Source: an uncultured Thalassotalea sp. (GTDB lineage Bacteria > Pseudomonadota > Gammaproteobacteria > Enterobacterales > Alteromonadaceae). From it: a stretch of DNA of 64,000 nucleotides. The position numbers and the translations under genes are program-made. Positions 9,736 to 20,020 of this stretch are shown one piece after another; within the stretch, counting starts at the first letter, position 1, and each line of letters starts with the position of its first letter. The stretch is from the NCBI GenBank assembly GCA_947492575.1, contig CANLNK010000001.1, positions 558,001-622,000 of the forward strand, given 5' to 3'. Under the pieces are notes generated by a model. The model was not told the origin of the DNA, made no database searches, and saw nothing but the letters and a program-made list of their open reading frames with translations.

Positions 9736-12549
9736 CTAGCTTGGATCAGCAATCTTAACTGCAACAGCGCCAGAAGCTGGTACGGTCATCGCTTCTGTTG
9801 GTGGAGCGAAGCGTGTTAAGTCGATACCTTCAACAGCCGCTGTGTACTCATCCATAGTCGGGAAACGACCTAAGATAGTTGAAAGTACCACAAGTGGTGT
9901 TGAACCTAGTAAAGATTCACCTTTCTTCTCAGCGCTATCTGCTACAACACGACCTTGGAATAAGCGAGTTGAAGTAGCGATAACTGTATCACCTGGTTCA
10001 GCTTTTTCTTGGTTACCCATACATAAGTTACAGCCTGGGCGCTCAAGGTATAAGATGTTTTCGTAAGACTTACGTGCTTCACCTTTCGGGTTCTCATCAT
10101 CGAATACGAAACCAGAGTACTTAGCTAAGATATCCCAATCACCTTCAGCTTTTAACTCGTCAACGATGTTGTACGTTGGTGGAGCAACGACTAATGGTGC
10201 GTTGAATTCGATTGAACCGTTTTGCTTCTCTAAGTTACGGAACATTTGCGCGATGATTTGCATGTCACCTTTGTGAACCATACAAGAACCAACGAAACCT
10301 AAGTCTACTGGCTTGCCGTTGTAGTATGACACTGGGCGAATTACGTCGTGCGTGTAACGCTTAGAAACGTCTTCGTTGTTTACGTCTGGGTCAGCAATCA
10401 TTGGTTCAACGATTGTGTCTAAATCAACAACTACTTCTGCGTAGTACTTAGCATTTTCATCTGGTGCTAATGCTGGTGTTTCACCAGATTTAATACCAGC
10501 GATACGCTCATCCGCTAACTTGATAAGGCCAGCTAATGTTTGCGCTTCGTTATCCATACCTTTGTCGATCATGATTTGGATACGAGATTTCGCAAGCTCG
10601 ATAGACTCAATTAACGTTTCGTCATTTGAGATACAAACAGACGCTTTTGCCTTCATTTCAGCTGACCAGTCAGTGAATGTGAACGCTTGGTCTGCTAATA
10701 AAGTACCAATGTGTACTTCGATTACGCGGCCTTGGAATACGTTTTCACCTTCGAACTGCTTAAGCATTTGCGCTTGTGTCGCGTGAACGATGTCACGGAA
10801 GTCCATGTGATCAGCCATTTTACCTTTGAAGGTAACTTTAACTGACTCTGGAATTGGCATTGCTGACTCACCCGTTGCAAGTGCAATCGCTACTGTACCT
10901 GAATCAGCACCGAACGCTACGCCTTTAGACATACGTGTATGTGAGTCACCACCAATGATAATTGCACGGTCATCAACTGTGATGTCGTTTAATACCTTGT
11001 GAATTACGTCAGTCATTGAGTGGTATACGCCTTTCGGGTCACGCGCTGTGATTACACCGAATGCGTTCATGAATGCCATTAGCTTAGGCGTGTTAGCTTT
11101 TGCTTTGCTGTCCCATACTGAAGCTGTGTGACAACCTGATTGGAAAGCGCCGTCAACAAGAGGAGAAATAGTCGAAGCAGCCATCGCTTCTAATTCCTGA
11201 CATGTCATAGGGCCAGTCGTATCTTGAGAACCAACGATGTTTACTTTAACACGTACGTTAGAACCTGCGTGTAATGGCGAATCTGAAGATACACCTACAG
11301 CGTTACGGTTGAAGATCTTCTCAACAGCCGTTAAACCTTGGCCTTCGTGTGAAATTTCTTTTGCAGCTGCGTATACAACTGGTGCATCAACACCTAAAGC
11401 TTCTGCTGCGAATGTTTGTAATTTCTTACCGAATGTTACTGCGTAAGAACCACCAGCTTTCATGAACTCAAGCTTTTGTGGTGTGAATGCAGAAGCAACA
11501 TCAGCAACTTCTTCGCTGCCGTTAAATAGTTTCTTCGTTTTCGTATCGATAGTTAAAACAGTACCTGTTGCTACAGAGTATGCTTCTTCTAATACCGGGT
11601 CGCCATTTGCGTCAGTAACTGTGTTACCGTCCGCGTCTACTTTCTTCACCCAGTTCTTAAGGTCAAGACCAATACCACCAGTTACGTCAACTGTTGTTAA
11701 GAAAATTGGTGCGATACCGTTCGTACCAGCAACAACAGGTGCGATGTTTACGAATGGTACGTAAGGAGAAGCTTGTTCACCAGCCCAAAGTGCAACGTTG
11801 TTAACACCAGACATACGTGATGAACCAACACCCATTGTGCCTTTTTCAGCAACAAGCATGACTTTCTTGCCAGGATGTTCTTTTTGAAGTGCAACGATTT
11901 CTTGTTGTGCTTCTGGAGTGATCATACATTGACCGTGTAATTCACGGTCAGCACGTGAGTGAGATTGGTGACCAGGAGATAATAAGTCAGTAGAGATATC
12001 ACCAACACCAGCAACGTAAGTGACTACTTCAACTTTCTCTGCAACTTCAGGAAGCTTTGTGAAGAACTCTGCGTTTGCGTAGCTTTCTAAAATGTCTTTA
12101 GCTACTGCGTTACCGGCTTTGTATGCATCGCTTAAACGTGCTGTGTCAGCATCGTATAAGAATACTTGAGTTTTTAATACGTCAGCAGCTGGTGCTGAAA
12201 CTGAAGTGTCGTCACTTAATGCAAGATCAAGAAGTACTTCAATTGAAGGGCCACCTTTCATGTGAGAAAGTAATTCGAACGCAAACTCAACTGAAATTTC
12301 AGCAACTTCTTGCTCACCTAAAATGATTTCTTTTAGGAATTTTGCTTTTACGCCAGCAGCACTTGTTGTACCCGGAAGTGTGTTGTAGATAAAGAAGTTA
12401 AGTGATGCTTCACGGTGTTCGTTACCCGTGTCTTTAATTTGTTCGATAATTTCCGCTAATAAATCAGCGCTGTCGATAGGCTTAGGCGCTAAACCAAGCT
12501 CTTCTTTACGGCTTTTAATTTCCGCTAAATATTCTGAATACAGGCTCAT
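9736..12549 (-). CDS. AcnB-family aconitase, long form (937 residues)
   Basis: Bifunctional aconitate hydratase 2 / 2-methylisocitrate dehydratase family. The [4Fe-4S] ligands are in place: C756 (GSCMVHKGDM), C840 and C843 (CNLCMGNQ). Other AcnB landmarks are the N-terminal HEAT-like region (1-160), [27 protein letters not shown] and GGDSHTRMSKG. It is about 70 residues longer than E. coli AcnB and much diverged; the extra length includes an Asp/Gly-rich loop near residue 300 (VDADGNTVTDANGDP) and an altered C terminus. The canonical AcnB is encoded divergently 0.44 kb away, so this is a paralogue or xenologue. Such long forms are familiar from Bacteroidota and some marine gammaproteobacteria (recollection, not searched). 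Citrate-cycle or methylcitrate use cannot be told apart here. Confidence 0.9.
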   Translation of the reverse strand: MSLYSEYLAEIKSRKEELGLAPKPIDSADLLAEIIEQIKDTGNEHREASLNFFIYNTLPGTTSAAGVKAKFLKEIILGEQEVAEISVEFAFELLSHMKGGPSIEVLLDLALSDDTSVSAPAADVLKTQVFLYDADTARLSDAYKAGNAVAKDILESYANAEFFTKLPEVAEKVEVVTYVAGVGDISTDLLSPGHQSHSRADRELHGQCMITPEAQQEIVALQKEHPGKKVMLVAEKGTMGVGSSRMSGVNNVALWAGEQASPYVPFVNIAPVVAGTNGIAPIFLTTVDVTGGIGLDLKNWVKKVDADGNTVTDANGDPVLEEAYSVATGTVLTIDTKTKKLFNGSEEVADVASAFTPQKLEFMKAGGSYAVTFGKKLQTFAAEALGVDAPVVYAAAKEISHEGQGLTAVEKIFNRNAVGVSSDSPLHAGSNVRVKVNIVGSQDTTGPMTCQELEAMAASTISPLVDGAFQSGCHTASVWDSKAKANTPKLMAFMNAFGVITARDPKGVYHSMTDVIHKVLNDITVDDRAIIIGGDSHTRMSKGVAFGADSGTVAIALATGESAMPIPESVKVTFKGKMADHMDFRDIVHATQAQMLKQFEGENVFQGRVIEVHIGTLLADQAFTFTDWSAEMKAKASVCISNDETLIESIELAKSRIQIMIDKGMDNEAQTLAGLIKLADERIAGIKSGETPALAPDENAKYYAEVVVDLDTIVEPMIADPDVNNEDVSKRYTHDVIRPVSYYNGKPVDLGFVGSCMVHKGDMQIIAQMFRNLEKQNGSIEFNAPLVVAPPTYNIVDELKAEGDWDILAKYSGFVFDDENPKGEARKSYENILYLERPGCNLCMGNQEKAEPGDTVIATSTRLFQGRVVADSAEKKGESLLGSTPLVVLSTILGRFPTMDEYTAAVEGIDLTRFAPPTEAMTVPASGAVAVKIADPS

Positions 12550-12991
12550 GTGGTGCTCTCTTTAATTAGAAACTACGAGTAGAGGATACACGTAGCGTAA
12601 ATTTTGCCGCATATATTACCTTATTTTTCGTTGACGAGTAATCATTTGCTGAAATAAGTGTCATTCATATAATTTATGGCTTTTAAAAGTTTACATTATA
12701 GTGTTTATGTCCGTTAGCCTAGCGGACCACTTTCTCAATCTCTACCTATGTTTCACTAGCTTATGGTTTTAGCGTACTTCTGACTATTTCTCGCGCTTTA
12801 GTACCAAGGTCTAATGTAAGTCAAAATCAAGATGTTATACCTTAAAGCGGATCAAAATTAGTGTTTATCTCGCTTTCTACTAGAATTGATTTTGATAAGG
12901 ACAACGTACGAAGACAGACGCTTATCAGAGGTAGACAAGGTTCATATTCAACGTCTCAACTGACGCTCAAACAGAACAGAAGGTGAAACTC
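12550..12991. other. 442-bp divergent intergenic region between two aconitase genes
   Basis: Must hold the promoters of both genes. I see a small imperfect hairpin at 12709-12727 (GTCCGTTAG / CTAGCGGAC) and AT-rich stretches, but no operator or riboswitch that I can name with confidence. Confidence 0.5.
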
Positions 12992-15583
12992 GTGCTAGAA
13001 GAATATCGCAAACATGTAGAAGAGAGAGCTGCCGAAGGAGTTGTCCCCAAACCGCTAGATGCAGAACAGGTAGCAACGCTAGTGGACTTGGTTAAAGCAC
13101 CACCAGCTGGTGAAGAGGCTTTTGTTTTAGAACTGCTGACAAACCGTGTTCCGCCTGGTGTAGATGACGCGGCTTATATTAAAGCCGGTTTTTTAGCTGC
13201 AATTGCGAAAGGCGAGGCCTACTCCCCCATTTTAGATGCAAAAAGGGCGACAGAATTACTGGGAACTATGTTAGGCGGCTATAACATTCAGCCGATGATT
13301 GATCTCCTTGAAAATACTGATTTAGCTGAAACTGCAGCGAATGGGCTAAAGCATACTTTGCTTATGTTCGATGCATTCTATGATGTAAAGGAAAAAGCAG
13401 AGGCAGGAAACCTTGCTGCTAAGTCAGTTATGCAGTCATGGGCAGATGGTGAATGGTTTACCTCACGAGAAAAAATCAGTGACAAGATTACCGTAAAAGT
13501 CTTTAAAGTCACCGGTGAAACCAATACCGATGATTTGTCGCCTGCGCCAGATGCGTGGTCGCGTCCCGATATCCCTGTTCATGCCAAAGCGATGCTTAAA
13601 ATGGAGCGTGATGGCATAACACCAGATGAACCAGGTGTTATAGGTCCTATAAAACAAATTGAAGCGATGCAAGAAGATGGCATTCCATTGGCGTACGTGG
13701 GCGATGTTGTTGGCACCGGATCATCGAGAAAGTCGGCGACTAATTCTGTCCTATGGTTTATGGGGGATGATATTCCTTATGTGCCGAATAAGCGCACTGG
13801 CGGTGTTTGTTTGGGCGGTAAAATCGCACCGATTTTTTATAATACTATGGAGGATTCTGGCGCGTTACCTATTGAGCTGGACGTGCAACAGATGAACATG
13901 GGAGATGTCATTGATATCTATCCGCATGAGGGTTTTGTGAAAAACCAAGCTGGTGAAGTCATTGCTGAATTTACATTAAGCCCAGTCTTGCTTGATGAAG
14001 TTAGAGCTGGCGGTCGCATTCCGTTAATTATTGGTCGAGGGCTTACTGGGCGGGCTCGTGAAGCACTCGGTTTACCAGACAGTGAGCTTTTTGCGAAACC
14101 AATTGACCCCCAAGATTCAGGCAAGGGCTATACGCTTGCCCAGAAGATGGTAGGGAGAGCTTGTGGTGTTGAAGGGGTTCGCGCAGGCCAGTACTGTGAA
14201 CCTAAAATGACAACAGTAGGTTCACAAGATACTACAGGGCCTATGACTCGCGATGAGCTTAAAGATTTGGCGTGTTTAGGTTTTTCAGCTGATTTAACGA
14301 TGCAGTCGTTCTGTCATACTTCTGCGTATCCGAAGCCTGTAGACGTTCATACCCATCACACGCTACCTGATTTTATGATGAATCGCGGTGGCGTATCGTT
14401 ACGCCCTGGCGATGGTGTTATTCATTCTTGGCTTAACCGCATGTTACTGCCTGACACCGTTGGTACTGGAGGCGACTCGCATACCCGTTTTCCGTTGGGC
14501 ATTTCATTTCCAGCAGGTTCTGGATTGGTCGCATTTGCAGCCGCTACAGGGGTGATGCCACTGGATATGCCAGAGTCAGTACTTGTGCGTTTCAAAGGTG
14601 AAATGCAACCGGGTATTACGCTCCGTGATCTCGTTCATGCTATTCCATATTACGGAATCAAAGCGGGTATCTTAACTGTTGAAAAAGCAGGAAAGATTAA
14701 TGAATTCTCAGGTCGTATATTAGAAATTGAAGGTTTGACTGGATTAACAGTTGAGCAAGCATTTGAACTTTCTGATGCGTCAGCTGAGCGCTCAGCTGCA
14801 GGGTGCACGATTAAGCTTGAAGAATCATCAATACGCGAATATCTGACATCAAATATCGTTATGTTGAAATGGATGATTAGTGAAGGTTATGGTGATGTTA
14901 GAACCATTGAGAGGCGCATTACTGGTATGGAAGCTTGGTTGGCCAATCCTGAATTAATGGAAGCTGACAGTGATGCAGAATATGCGCACGTACTTGAGAT
15001 CGATTTAGCAGAAATTACCGAACCTATTGTTTGCTGCCCTAATGATCCTGATGATGCCAAATTACTTTCTGATGTTGAAGGAACTGACATCGATGAAGTC
15101 TTTATCGGTTCGTGCATGACTAACATTGGCCACTTCCGCGCTGCAGGTAAATTAATTGATGCAGCTGGCACTACCTTACCAACGCGCCTTTGGGTTGCAC
15201 CACCTACTAAGATGGATGCTCAACAGTTAACTGATGAAGGGTACTACAGCATTTATGGTAAGGCAGGCGCCCGAATGGAAAGCCCTGGTTGTTCATTGTG
15301 TATGGGGAATCAGGCGAGGGTTGCAGATAAAGCGACTGTACTTTCCACATCCACGCGTAATTTTCCTAACCGTTTAGGCACTGGTGCGAATGTCTATTTA
15401 ACCTCTGCTGAGCTTGCTGGCGTAGGTGCAATACTAGGGCGTATTCCTTCAGTTGCTGAATACATGGAATACGCAAAACAGATTGATGCAACAGCTGCGG
15501 ATACTTATCGTTACTTGAACTTCCATCAGATGGAGAATTATACGAAAAAGGCTGATAGCGTCATTGTTCAGCAAGTTGTTTGA
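12992..15583 (+). CDS. acnB: Bifunctional aconitate hydratase 2 / 2-methylisocitrate dehydratase, canonical
   Basis: Main citrate-cycle aconitase, converting citrate to isocitrate with a [4Fe-4S] cluster; it also hydrates 2-methyl-cis-aconitate. The 863-residue product aligns almost end to end with E. coli AcnB: HEAT-like domain, swivelling domain ([19 protein letters not shown]), [51 protein letters not shown], and cluster ligands C708 ([10 protein letters not shown]), C767 and C770 ([10 protein letters not shown]). I chose the GTG at 12992 because it gives MLEEYRKHV, as in E. coli, with AGAAGG at 12978-12983 eight bases upstream; the GTG at 12983 would overlap that site. Confidence 0.96.
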   Translation: MLEEYRKHVEERAAEGVVPKPLDAEQVATLVDLVKAPPAGEEAFVLELLTNRVPPGVDDAAYIKAGFLAAIAKGEAYSPILDAKRATELLGTMLGGYNIQPMIDLLENTDLAETAANGLKHTLLMFDAFYDVKEKAEAGNLAAKSVMQSWADGEWFTSREKISDKITVKVFKVTGETNTDDLSPAPDAWSRPDIPVHAKAMLKMERDGITPDEPGVIGPIKQIEAMQEDGIPLAYVGDVVGTGSSRKSATNSVLWFMGDDIPYVPNKRTGGVCLGGKIAPIFYNTMEDSGALPIELDVQQMNMGDVIDIYPHEGFVKNQAGEVIAEFTLSPVLLDEVRAGGRIPLIIGRGLTGRAREALGLPDSELFAKPIDPQDSGKGYTLAQKMVGRACGVEGVRAGQYCEPKMTTVGSQDTTGPMTRDELKDLACLGFSADLTMQSFCHTSAYPKPVDVHTHHTLPDFMMNRGGVSLRPGDGVIHSWLNRMLLPDTVGTGGDSHTRFPLGISFPAGSGLVAFAAATGVMPLDMPESVLVRFKGEMQPGITLRDLVHAIPYYGIKAGILTVEKAGKINEFSGRILEIEGLTGLTVEQAFELSDASAERSAAGCTIKLEESSIREYLTSNIVMLKWMISEGYGDVRTIERRITGMEAWLANPELMEADSDAEYAHVLEIDLAEITEPIVCCPNDPDDAKLLSDVEGTDIDEVFIGSCMTNIGHFRAAGKLIDAAGTTLPTRLWVAPPTKMDAQQLTDEGYYSIYGKAGARMESPGCSLCMGNQARVADKATVLSTSTRNFPNRLGTGANVYLTSAELAGVGAILGRIPSVAEYMEYAKQIDATAADTYRYLNFHQMENYTKKADSVIVQQVV

Positions 15584-15611
15584 AGTTAGTAAGCTCTAAG
15601 TAAAAAGAAAT

Positions 15612-15637
15612 AAAGCCCGCAACAGCGGGCTTTGCAT
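15612..15637 (+). terminator. Rho-independent terminator after acnB
   Basis: AAAGCCCGC, loop AACA, GCGGGCTTT, followed by GCATTTTT. It lies 28 bp after the acnB stop. Confidence 0.85.
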
Positions 15638-15715
15638 TTTTAAGGTATAATCGCGGCTATTCTAAAATAAAGCGTTGCTAAAACAGCATAAAATACGTCA
15701 TCAGTAGTAACCATA

Positions 15716-16723
15716 ATGGCTCCAGATTTTAACCTCAGTATTTCCCGATTACGCAAAAGCGTGTTTTTAACCATGAGTGGCTTGCTGGCATTGGGGGCTT
15801 GCACGGCTGCTTGGGTGAATATGCTGACTTATTCTCCAGCTAAGTTCCCCGTCGTTTTGATTGAAGCAATCGTTGCTGTGATTTTTGGTTATCTGCTTGT
15901 ACAAACGCTTCGTCATCAACAGAAACCATGGCATAACTCTCTACTTATTTACACCTACATTTTTATTATCGTTGTTGCCCATTTAGGTTTGAAGCCAGGC
16001 AACACTGTTATCAATTGGTGGTTTTCGTTTCCATTGCTAAGCTTTTTCTTACTTTCGCATAGGCATGCGTTAGCGGTTAGTACTTTAATGCTTGCGCTTG
16101 CTATGGGGCTTCAGATATACACCAACATTTATGATAGGCAGCTTTATTGGTTTGCTGGTTGTGTCAATCTGGCATTTCCATATCTCATCATTTTGCTGGT
16201 GAGTTATGTCTACGAAAAAATGCGTTTGCGACATGAAAGTGAATTAATTGATTACGCGCTGACTGACCCGTTAACCAAAGCATACAACAGACTAGCGTTG
16301 AAGAATTGTTTTGCTCAATACTGTGATTCTCAAGCACCATTTAGTCTTTTATTAATTGACTTAGACCACTTTAAATCGATTAATGACTCATTCGGTCATG
16401 ATGCCGGCGACCAAGTACTTATCGAGGTAAAAGAACTCTTCTGCAGGCTTTTACCAAAAAACCAAGTCTTTCGTATTGGTGGTGAAGAATTTGTGTTGAT
16501 ACTGGAAGGAAATAACGAGGCCAACTTGCAACAAGCGAAAAGGCTTCGTGAAGCTGTTGAAACAATGTCAGTTAAGTACCAAGAACACGCGATATCAATT
16601 ACCTTGAGTGGCGGTTATGTCCTAGGTGATGGTGGGAATGATCTTTCTTCATTACTGAAGCAGGCTGATAACTACTTGTATATTGCTAAAGAGCAGGGCC
16701 GAAACTGTATCGTCAGTGAATAA
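15716..16723 (+). CDS. Membrane-bound diguanylate cyclase (GGDEF)
   Basis: Makes the second messenger cyclic di-GMP from two GTP. The 335-residue protein has about six hydrophobic segments in residues 15-170, then a cytoplasmic GGDEF domain from about residue 175 ([31 protein letters not shown], and the signature GGEEF at 255-259). The active-site sequence is intact, so it should be catalytic. The positions that would hold the RxxD product-inhibition site, just before GGEEF, read LPKN, so this feedback site is missing. The membrane part matches no sensor family I can name. It stands alone between the acnB terminator and the next small gene. Confidence 0.9.
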   Translation: MAPDFNLSISRLRKSVFLTMSGLLALGACTAAWVNMLTYSPAKFPVVLIEAIVAVIFGYLLVQTLRHQQKPWHNSLLIYTYIFIIVVAHLGLKPGNTVINWWFSFPLLSFFLLSHRHALAVSTLMLALAMGLQIYTNIYDRQLYWFAGCVNLAFPYLIILLVSYVYEKMRLRHESELIDYALTDPLTKAYNRLALKNCFAQYCDSQAPFSLLLIDLDHFKSINDSFGHDAGDQVLIEVKELFCRLLPKNQVFRIGGEEFVLILEGNNEANLQQAKRLREAVETMSVKYQEHAISITLSGGYVLGDGGNDLSSLLKQADNYLYIAKEQGRNCIVSE

Positions 16724-16760
16724 CGGGCAAATAGATAAACATTATTGGGTGGATATTACC

Positions 16761-17006
16761 GTGCAAGATCAACCAAAAAATCCATTACATGGAAAAACTT
16801 TAGAAGCAATTCTCAACGAGCTTGTAACAGAAATTGGCTGGGAGGCCATGGGACAAACTGTCGATATTCGTTGTTTTAACAATGATCCTTCTATTAAATC
16901 GAGCTTAAAGTTTTTAAGACGGACGCCTTGGGCAAGAGCTAAGGTGGAGGAAATGTACATCAATGTTTTTCATGGTTTTCAGTGGCCAGGGCTAGAACAA
17001 GAGTAA
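16761..17006 (+). CDS. VF530-family (DUF2132) small protein
   Basis: 81 residues from the GTG at 16761, with GGGTGG at 16748-16753 as a possible ribosome site. The sequence carries the family core: [46 protein letters not shown]530 (Vibrio) was solved as a small helical fold and has been described as DNA binding; its cellular job is unknown. The gene starts 37 bp after the diguanylate cyclase and may be cotranscribed with it. Longer in-frame starts would overlap the GGDEF gene and would add no conserved sequence. Confidence 0.8.
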   Translation: MQDQPKNPLHGKTLEAILNELVTEIGWEAMGQTVDIRCFNNDPSIKSSLKFLRRTPWARAKVEEMYINVFHGFQWPGLEQE

Positions 17007-17040
17007 GTTGGCATGCATAGTGCCCGGAAATTGGAGGATG

Positions 17041-17955
17041 TTATTTTCCGATTTTCTTACGCACTTTTTCCATATGCTGCTTAAACCATTGCTCTTCCTT
17101 GGTTGAACCACACTTAAACGCCGATGTTGCAGTAACTCCCTCGATGCCAACTTGGCTTAAATCTTCTTGAATAACGCATAGTCCATCATCCCTTTTTGTT
17201 ATTGCTAGCGAGTCACTCATGCGCTGCGTATTTTGCTCTCGCTCTTGATCGGGGGTAAGTGTTAATTGTGAATGGGGGACAGCATCTGGGTTAGGATGCA
17301 TACTAGACAAAGAACGCGTTTGATACTGCGCAGAAGCTGCATCATTCATTGCCTCCCTATCAAGCTGACTGTTAAGTTTATTTAAATCAGATAGTGCACG
17401 CTTAGCGATACTTGCACCTTTATTGTGTGCACTGGTAAGAATACGCTTATTTTCAGTTAATGCTTTTGGCGGAACGTCACTCTTACTTATCGTTACTTCA
17501 CTCACCGTTTCTGGGACAGTATCTTGTATATCCACAGGCAAAGGTTCTTGCGCGGGTTCCGGCGTATCAGTTTTGGCTGCAGGTTGAGTGTCTATCTCTG
17601 ACGGAGGGCTTATTTCCTGTGGCGCAACCTCTGTCTTTGGTTGAACAGTTTCCGTATTTGGCTGATAGAGATAACTCTTAACGGAGCGAATTTTTAATGG
17701 TTCATTCAACGGGACGTAAAGTGACTTTATTTCTGCTTTAGGGGCGAACAAGAGTAGCGTAGCTAAAAATACTAAATGCAGTGCAACAGATACACATAAA
17801 GTAGTTAGTAATTTGCGTTTAGTAGAACTTGCAGTAGGCGGGCGAATTTCATCGACATGCTTTTCTGCTGCAGTGGGTACTATATGCCTGAAGTTATCGG
17901 GGTATGTAACATCTGTGTCTGGTACCAGCGATATATCGAGAGCTTTATCCGTCAA
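17041..17955 (-). CDS. Single-span membrane protein with Pro/Glu-rich periplasmic stalk, unknown
   Basis: 304 residues: a cytoplasmic N-terminal segment (1-45), one strongly hydrophobic helix (about 49-71, within CVSVALHLVFLATLLLF) and a long periplasmic part rich in Pro, Gln, Glu and Thr (about 90-160), then a mixed region ending in Lys-rich KVRKKIGK. Two Cys residues near the C terminus (GLCVIQED and FKCGST) could form a disulfide. The layout looks like TonB or TolA, but I see no TonB C-terminal domain, so I do not call it an energy transducer. It is transcribed toward the VF530 gene and has no obvious operon partner. Confidence 0.75.
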   Translation of the reverse strand: MTDKALDISLVPDTDVTYPDNFRHIVPTAAEKHVDEIRPPTASSTKRKLLTTLCVSVALHLVFLATLLLFAPKAEIKSLYVPLNEPLKIRSVKSYLYQPNTETVQPKTEVAPQEISPPSEIDTQPAAKTDTPEPAQEPLPVDIQDTVPETVSEVTISKSDVPPKALTENKRILTSAHNKGASIAKRALSDLNKLNSQLDREAMNDAASAQYQTRSLSSMHPNPDAVPHSQLTLTPDQEREQNTQRMSDSLAITKRDDGLCVIQEDLSQVGIEGVTATSAFKCGSTKEEQWFKQHMEKVRKKIGK

Positions 17956-18060
17956 AGCGTAAACTACAAAAAGGTAACAATAATAAGTGCTTAATAGACC
18001 TTGCGAAAATAGATAAGTTCAACGCATATCAAAAAAACGATGCCGATGGGAATGTCACTA

Positions 18061-18372
18061 GGGCGTGTTGATCTTTCAGGGTTAAATTTTGTTCGAATTA
18101 AATGCATTTTTATCGCGGCACTTGTGATACGCATAGTTATTCTACGCACAGAGCAAGTACTGATTATTATGCTCCTGCATAATCTTAGTACCTGCATCCA
18201 TGCAGGCATCAATGAGAAAAATGCATTTAAACGAATCCAAAGGACAGCATTTATGAAGCCTTTCTACTGCGTTATTGCTTATTTATGTGGAATGACCACA
18301 CGACATAAGCTCTGCCTTGTATAAATACATCATAAATTGCTGCAAAAACAACCTCGAAAGATCAACACGCCC
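18061..18372. mobile_element. MITE-like non-coding element, copy 1 (312 bp)
   Basis: Bounded by inverted ends GGGCGTGTTGATCTTTC and GAAAGATCAACACGCCC, both flanked by TA, which could be a TA target duplication. It holds no convincing gene but several internal hairpins: 18166-18183 (ATTATGC, TCCT, GCATAAT), 18191-18206 (CCTGCAT, CC, ATGCAGG), and an outer pair built on AAATGCATTT. A second copy in the opposite orientation lies at 61224-61598. The last base of the element, C18372, is part of the glgA stop codon (TAG on the minus strand), so the insertion is fused to the gene end. Confidence 0.85.
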
Positions 18373-19949
18373 TAACATTGATAAAGCTCTTTCTTATATT
18401 GTTCTATTGCACTGGGCCATTCAAAGCGAGCAGCCTTAGCCTCACTTATCATCGATTGCCATTTTACCGGTTCATTTGTGAAGCAATTTAGCGCTCGTTC
18501 GAAGCTCTCAAGCATTGCTTGAGCTAGCTCTATGGGGGTATTTCCGGAAAAGCTAAACCCTGTTTTTCCATCGAATACTGTGTCATTTAAACCACCAATC
18601 TGGTTAACCAAACAAGGTTGACCCGCACGCATGGCAAGTAGTTGACTTATGCCACAAGGCTCGAAAGAACTTGGCATCAAGAATAAATTACCAACATCGA
18701 AAACGGAGTCTGACAGGGCAGCGCTATAGCCATTTAAGAACACACAACAGTCGTAGTTATAGGAAATAGCTGCTAACGCTTGTGATAATTCTGCATCACC
18801 TGAACCAAGAATGATAAGCCGACCGCCAGCCGATGCTAATTTATCTAACAAATGACTAAGAGCTGGCTTTCCATCAACGAACGTTAGCAAAATAGCTATT
18901 TTTTGTGCGGTAACTCTGCCAATACTGGTCACTATAGGCCCACGGCACTCTTGGTGTCGCCATGTTAATAATTGTTTTTTTGCCTGTTCATGAACTTCAG
19001 CATCAGGTGCTTTTTGTTGCCACACAGATATTGCAGTCATAGCGATATCATCAAAGGACTCAATATTTGTGTTGTGCTGATAAACGCAACCATTAAGAAT
19101 GCCAAACAGGCGACCATGTTGCTGAGCTGACAATAGATCCTTTTCAAGACCTTCCCCACCAACAAAGCCAAACTCGGGCGCTGAAGGCGATGTAATTTCT
19201 TTTGCATAAGTAGGCGATACGGCGTGGACTGCATCACATAAGTTTATTGCGGCTCTCGTTGGGTTAACACAGTTAAGGTAGCGCGGATCAATGATGTCTG
19301 CATGAGCTAAGTCGTATTGTGGGTACCAAGCTTTTAGTGATGAGGCGTCACCATCAAGGGGTCTTATCCCTTGTAAAGCTAAGTTGTGAATTGTGTAAAC
19401 ACAGCGTTTTGATTTTACTGGAGCAAACGCCGTTACGTATTCACGCAAAATAGCAACCCATGCAGCGTGCCAATCGTGTAAATGCAATATGTCCGTTCTG
19501 TCATGCCAGGTGTCGGTAACTAACTGGCACACTGCGATTGAAAACAGGGCGAATTTTGAGGCGTCGCTGGCAAAAGGCTTATCGGGGCCGTCATCGCAGT
19601 ATATTGCGCCTTCGCCTGCATTTGAAAATAACGGGTGTTCTAATACCCACTGATTTACCTCTCCTTGACAGTATGCTTGGTTCTCTAATGCAATTTTGAA
19701 CAAGTTAATCGTTTCTCGTCGACCATAAAAATCAACGTCAAAAGCTAGTTGGTGAACAGCTTTTGGGTGCTGGACGTGCATTGAATAACTTGGTGTGATG
19801 ACATCTACCGTGATTTTTGAGTTGGCAAGGAATTGGGGAACATCACGGATAACATCACCTATCCCACCTACCTTGCCATGCGGTAATGCATCATTCTCAG
19901 CAGCGACAAATAATATATTTGTCGCTTTTGCCTGCTGTTGTTTATTCAT
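18372..19949 (-). CDS. glgA: Glycogen synthase (ADP-glucose, GT5)
   Basis: Adds glucose from ADP-glucose to the non-reducing ends of alpha-1,4-glucan. 525 residues, with the ADP-glucose-binding KVGGIGDV at 26-33 (KTGGLxDV in E. coli), HLHDWHAAW in the N-terminal Rossmann domain, and the C-terminal domain signature SSFEPCGISQLLAMRAG ahead of GGLNDTV. It is longer than the usual 475-480 and fairly diverged. It follows glgC by 71 bp on the same strand, so glgC-glgA is an operon. The stop codon overlaps the end of the MITE-like element downstream, so the last codons may have been reset by that insertion. Confidence 0.93.
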   Translation of the reverse strand: MNKQQQAKATNILFVAAENDALPHGKVGGIGDVIRDVPQFLANSKITVDVITPSYSMHVQHPKAVHQLAFDVDFYGRRETINLFKIALENQAYCQGEVNQWVLEHPLFSNAGEGAIYCDDGPDKPFASDASKFALFSIAVCQLVTDTWHDRTDILHLHDWHAAWVAILREYVTAFAPVKSKRCVYTIHNLALQGIRPLDGDASSLKAWYPQYDLAHADIIDPRYLNCVNPTRAAINLCDAVHAVSPTYAKEITSPSAPEFGFVGGEGLEKDLLSAQQHGRLFGILNGCVYQHNTNIESFDDIAMTAISVWQQKAPDAEVHEQAKKQLLTWRHQECRGPIVTSIGRVTAQKIAILLTFVDGKPALSHLLDKLASAGGRLIILGSGDAELSQALAAISYNYDCCVFLNGYSAALSDSVFDVGNLFLMPSSFEPCGISQLLAMRAGQPCLVNQIGGLNDTVFDGKTGFSFSGNTPIELAQAMLESFERALNCFTNEPVKWQSMISEAKAARFEWPSAIEQYKKELYQC

Positions 19950-19988
19950 GTTGTTGTTTACTGCTGTTACTTTTATTTGTCTGACATA

Positions 19989-20008
19989 CTCTCTACTTGA
20001 GTAGAGAG
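19989..20008 (-). other. Hairpin in the glgC-glgA gap
   Basis: CTCTCTAC, loop of four, GTAGAGAG: a perfect 8-bp stem 12 bp after the glgC stop. No T-run follows in the direction of transcription, so it more likely marks message processing or stability than termination. Confidence 0.5.
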
Positions 20009-20020
20009 CATCATCTGAAT

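Noticed and set aside
17041-17955. TonB energy transducer
   Set aside because: Layout is similar but no recognisable TonB C-terminal domain and no exbBD nearby.
18040-18324. Open frame of 94 codons across MITE copy 1
   Set aside because: It begins outside the element and runs through hairpins; the second copy does not keep the same frame. No protein-like features.
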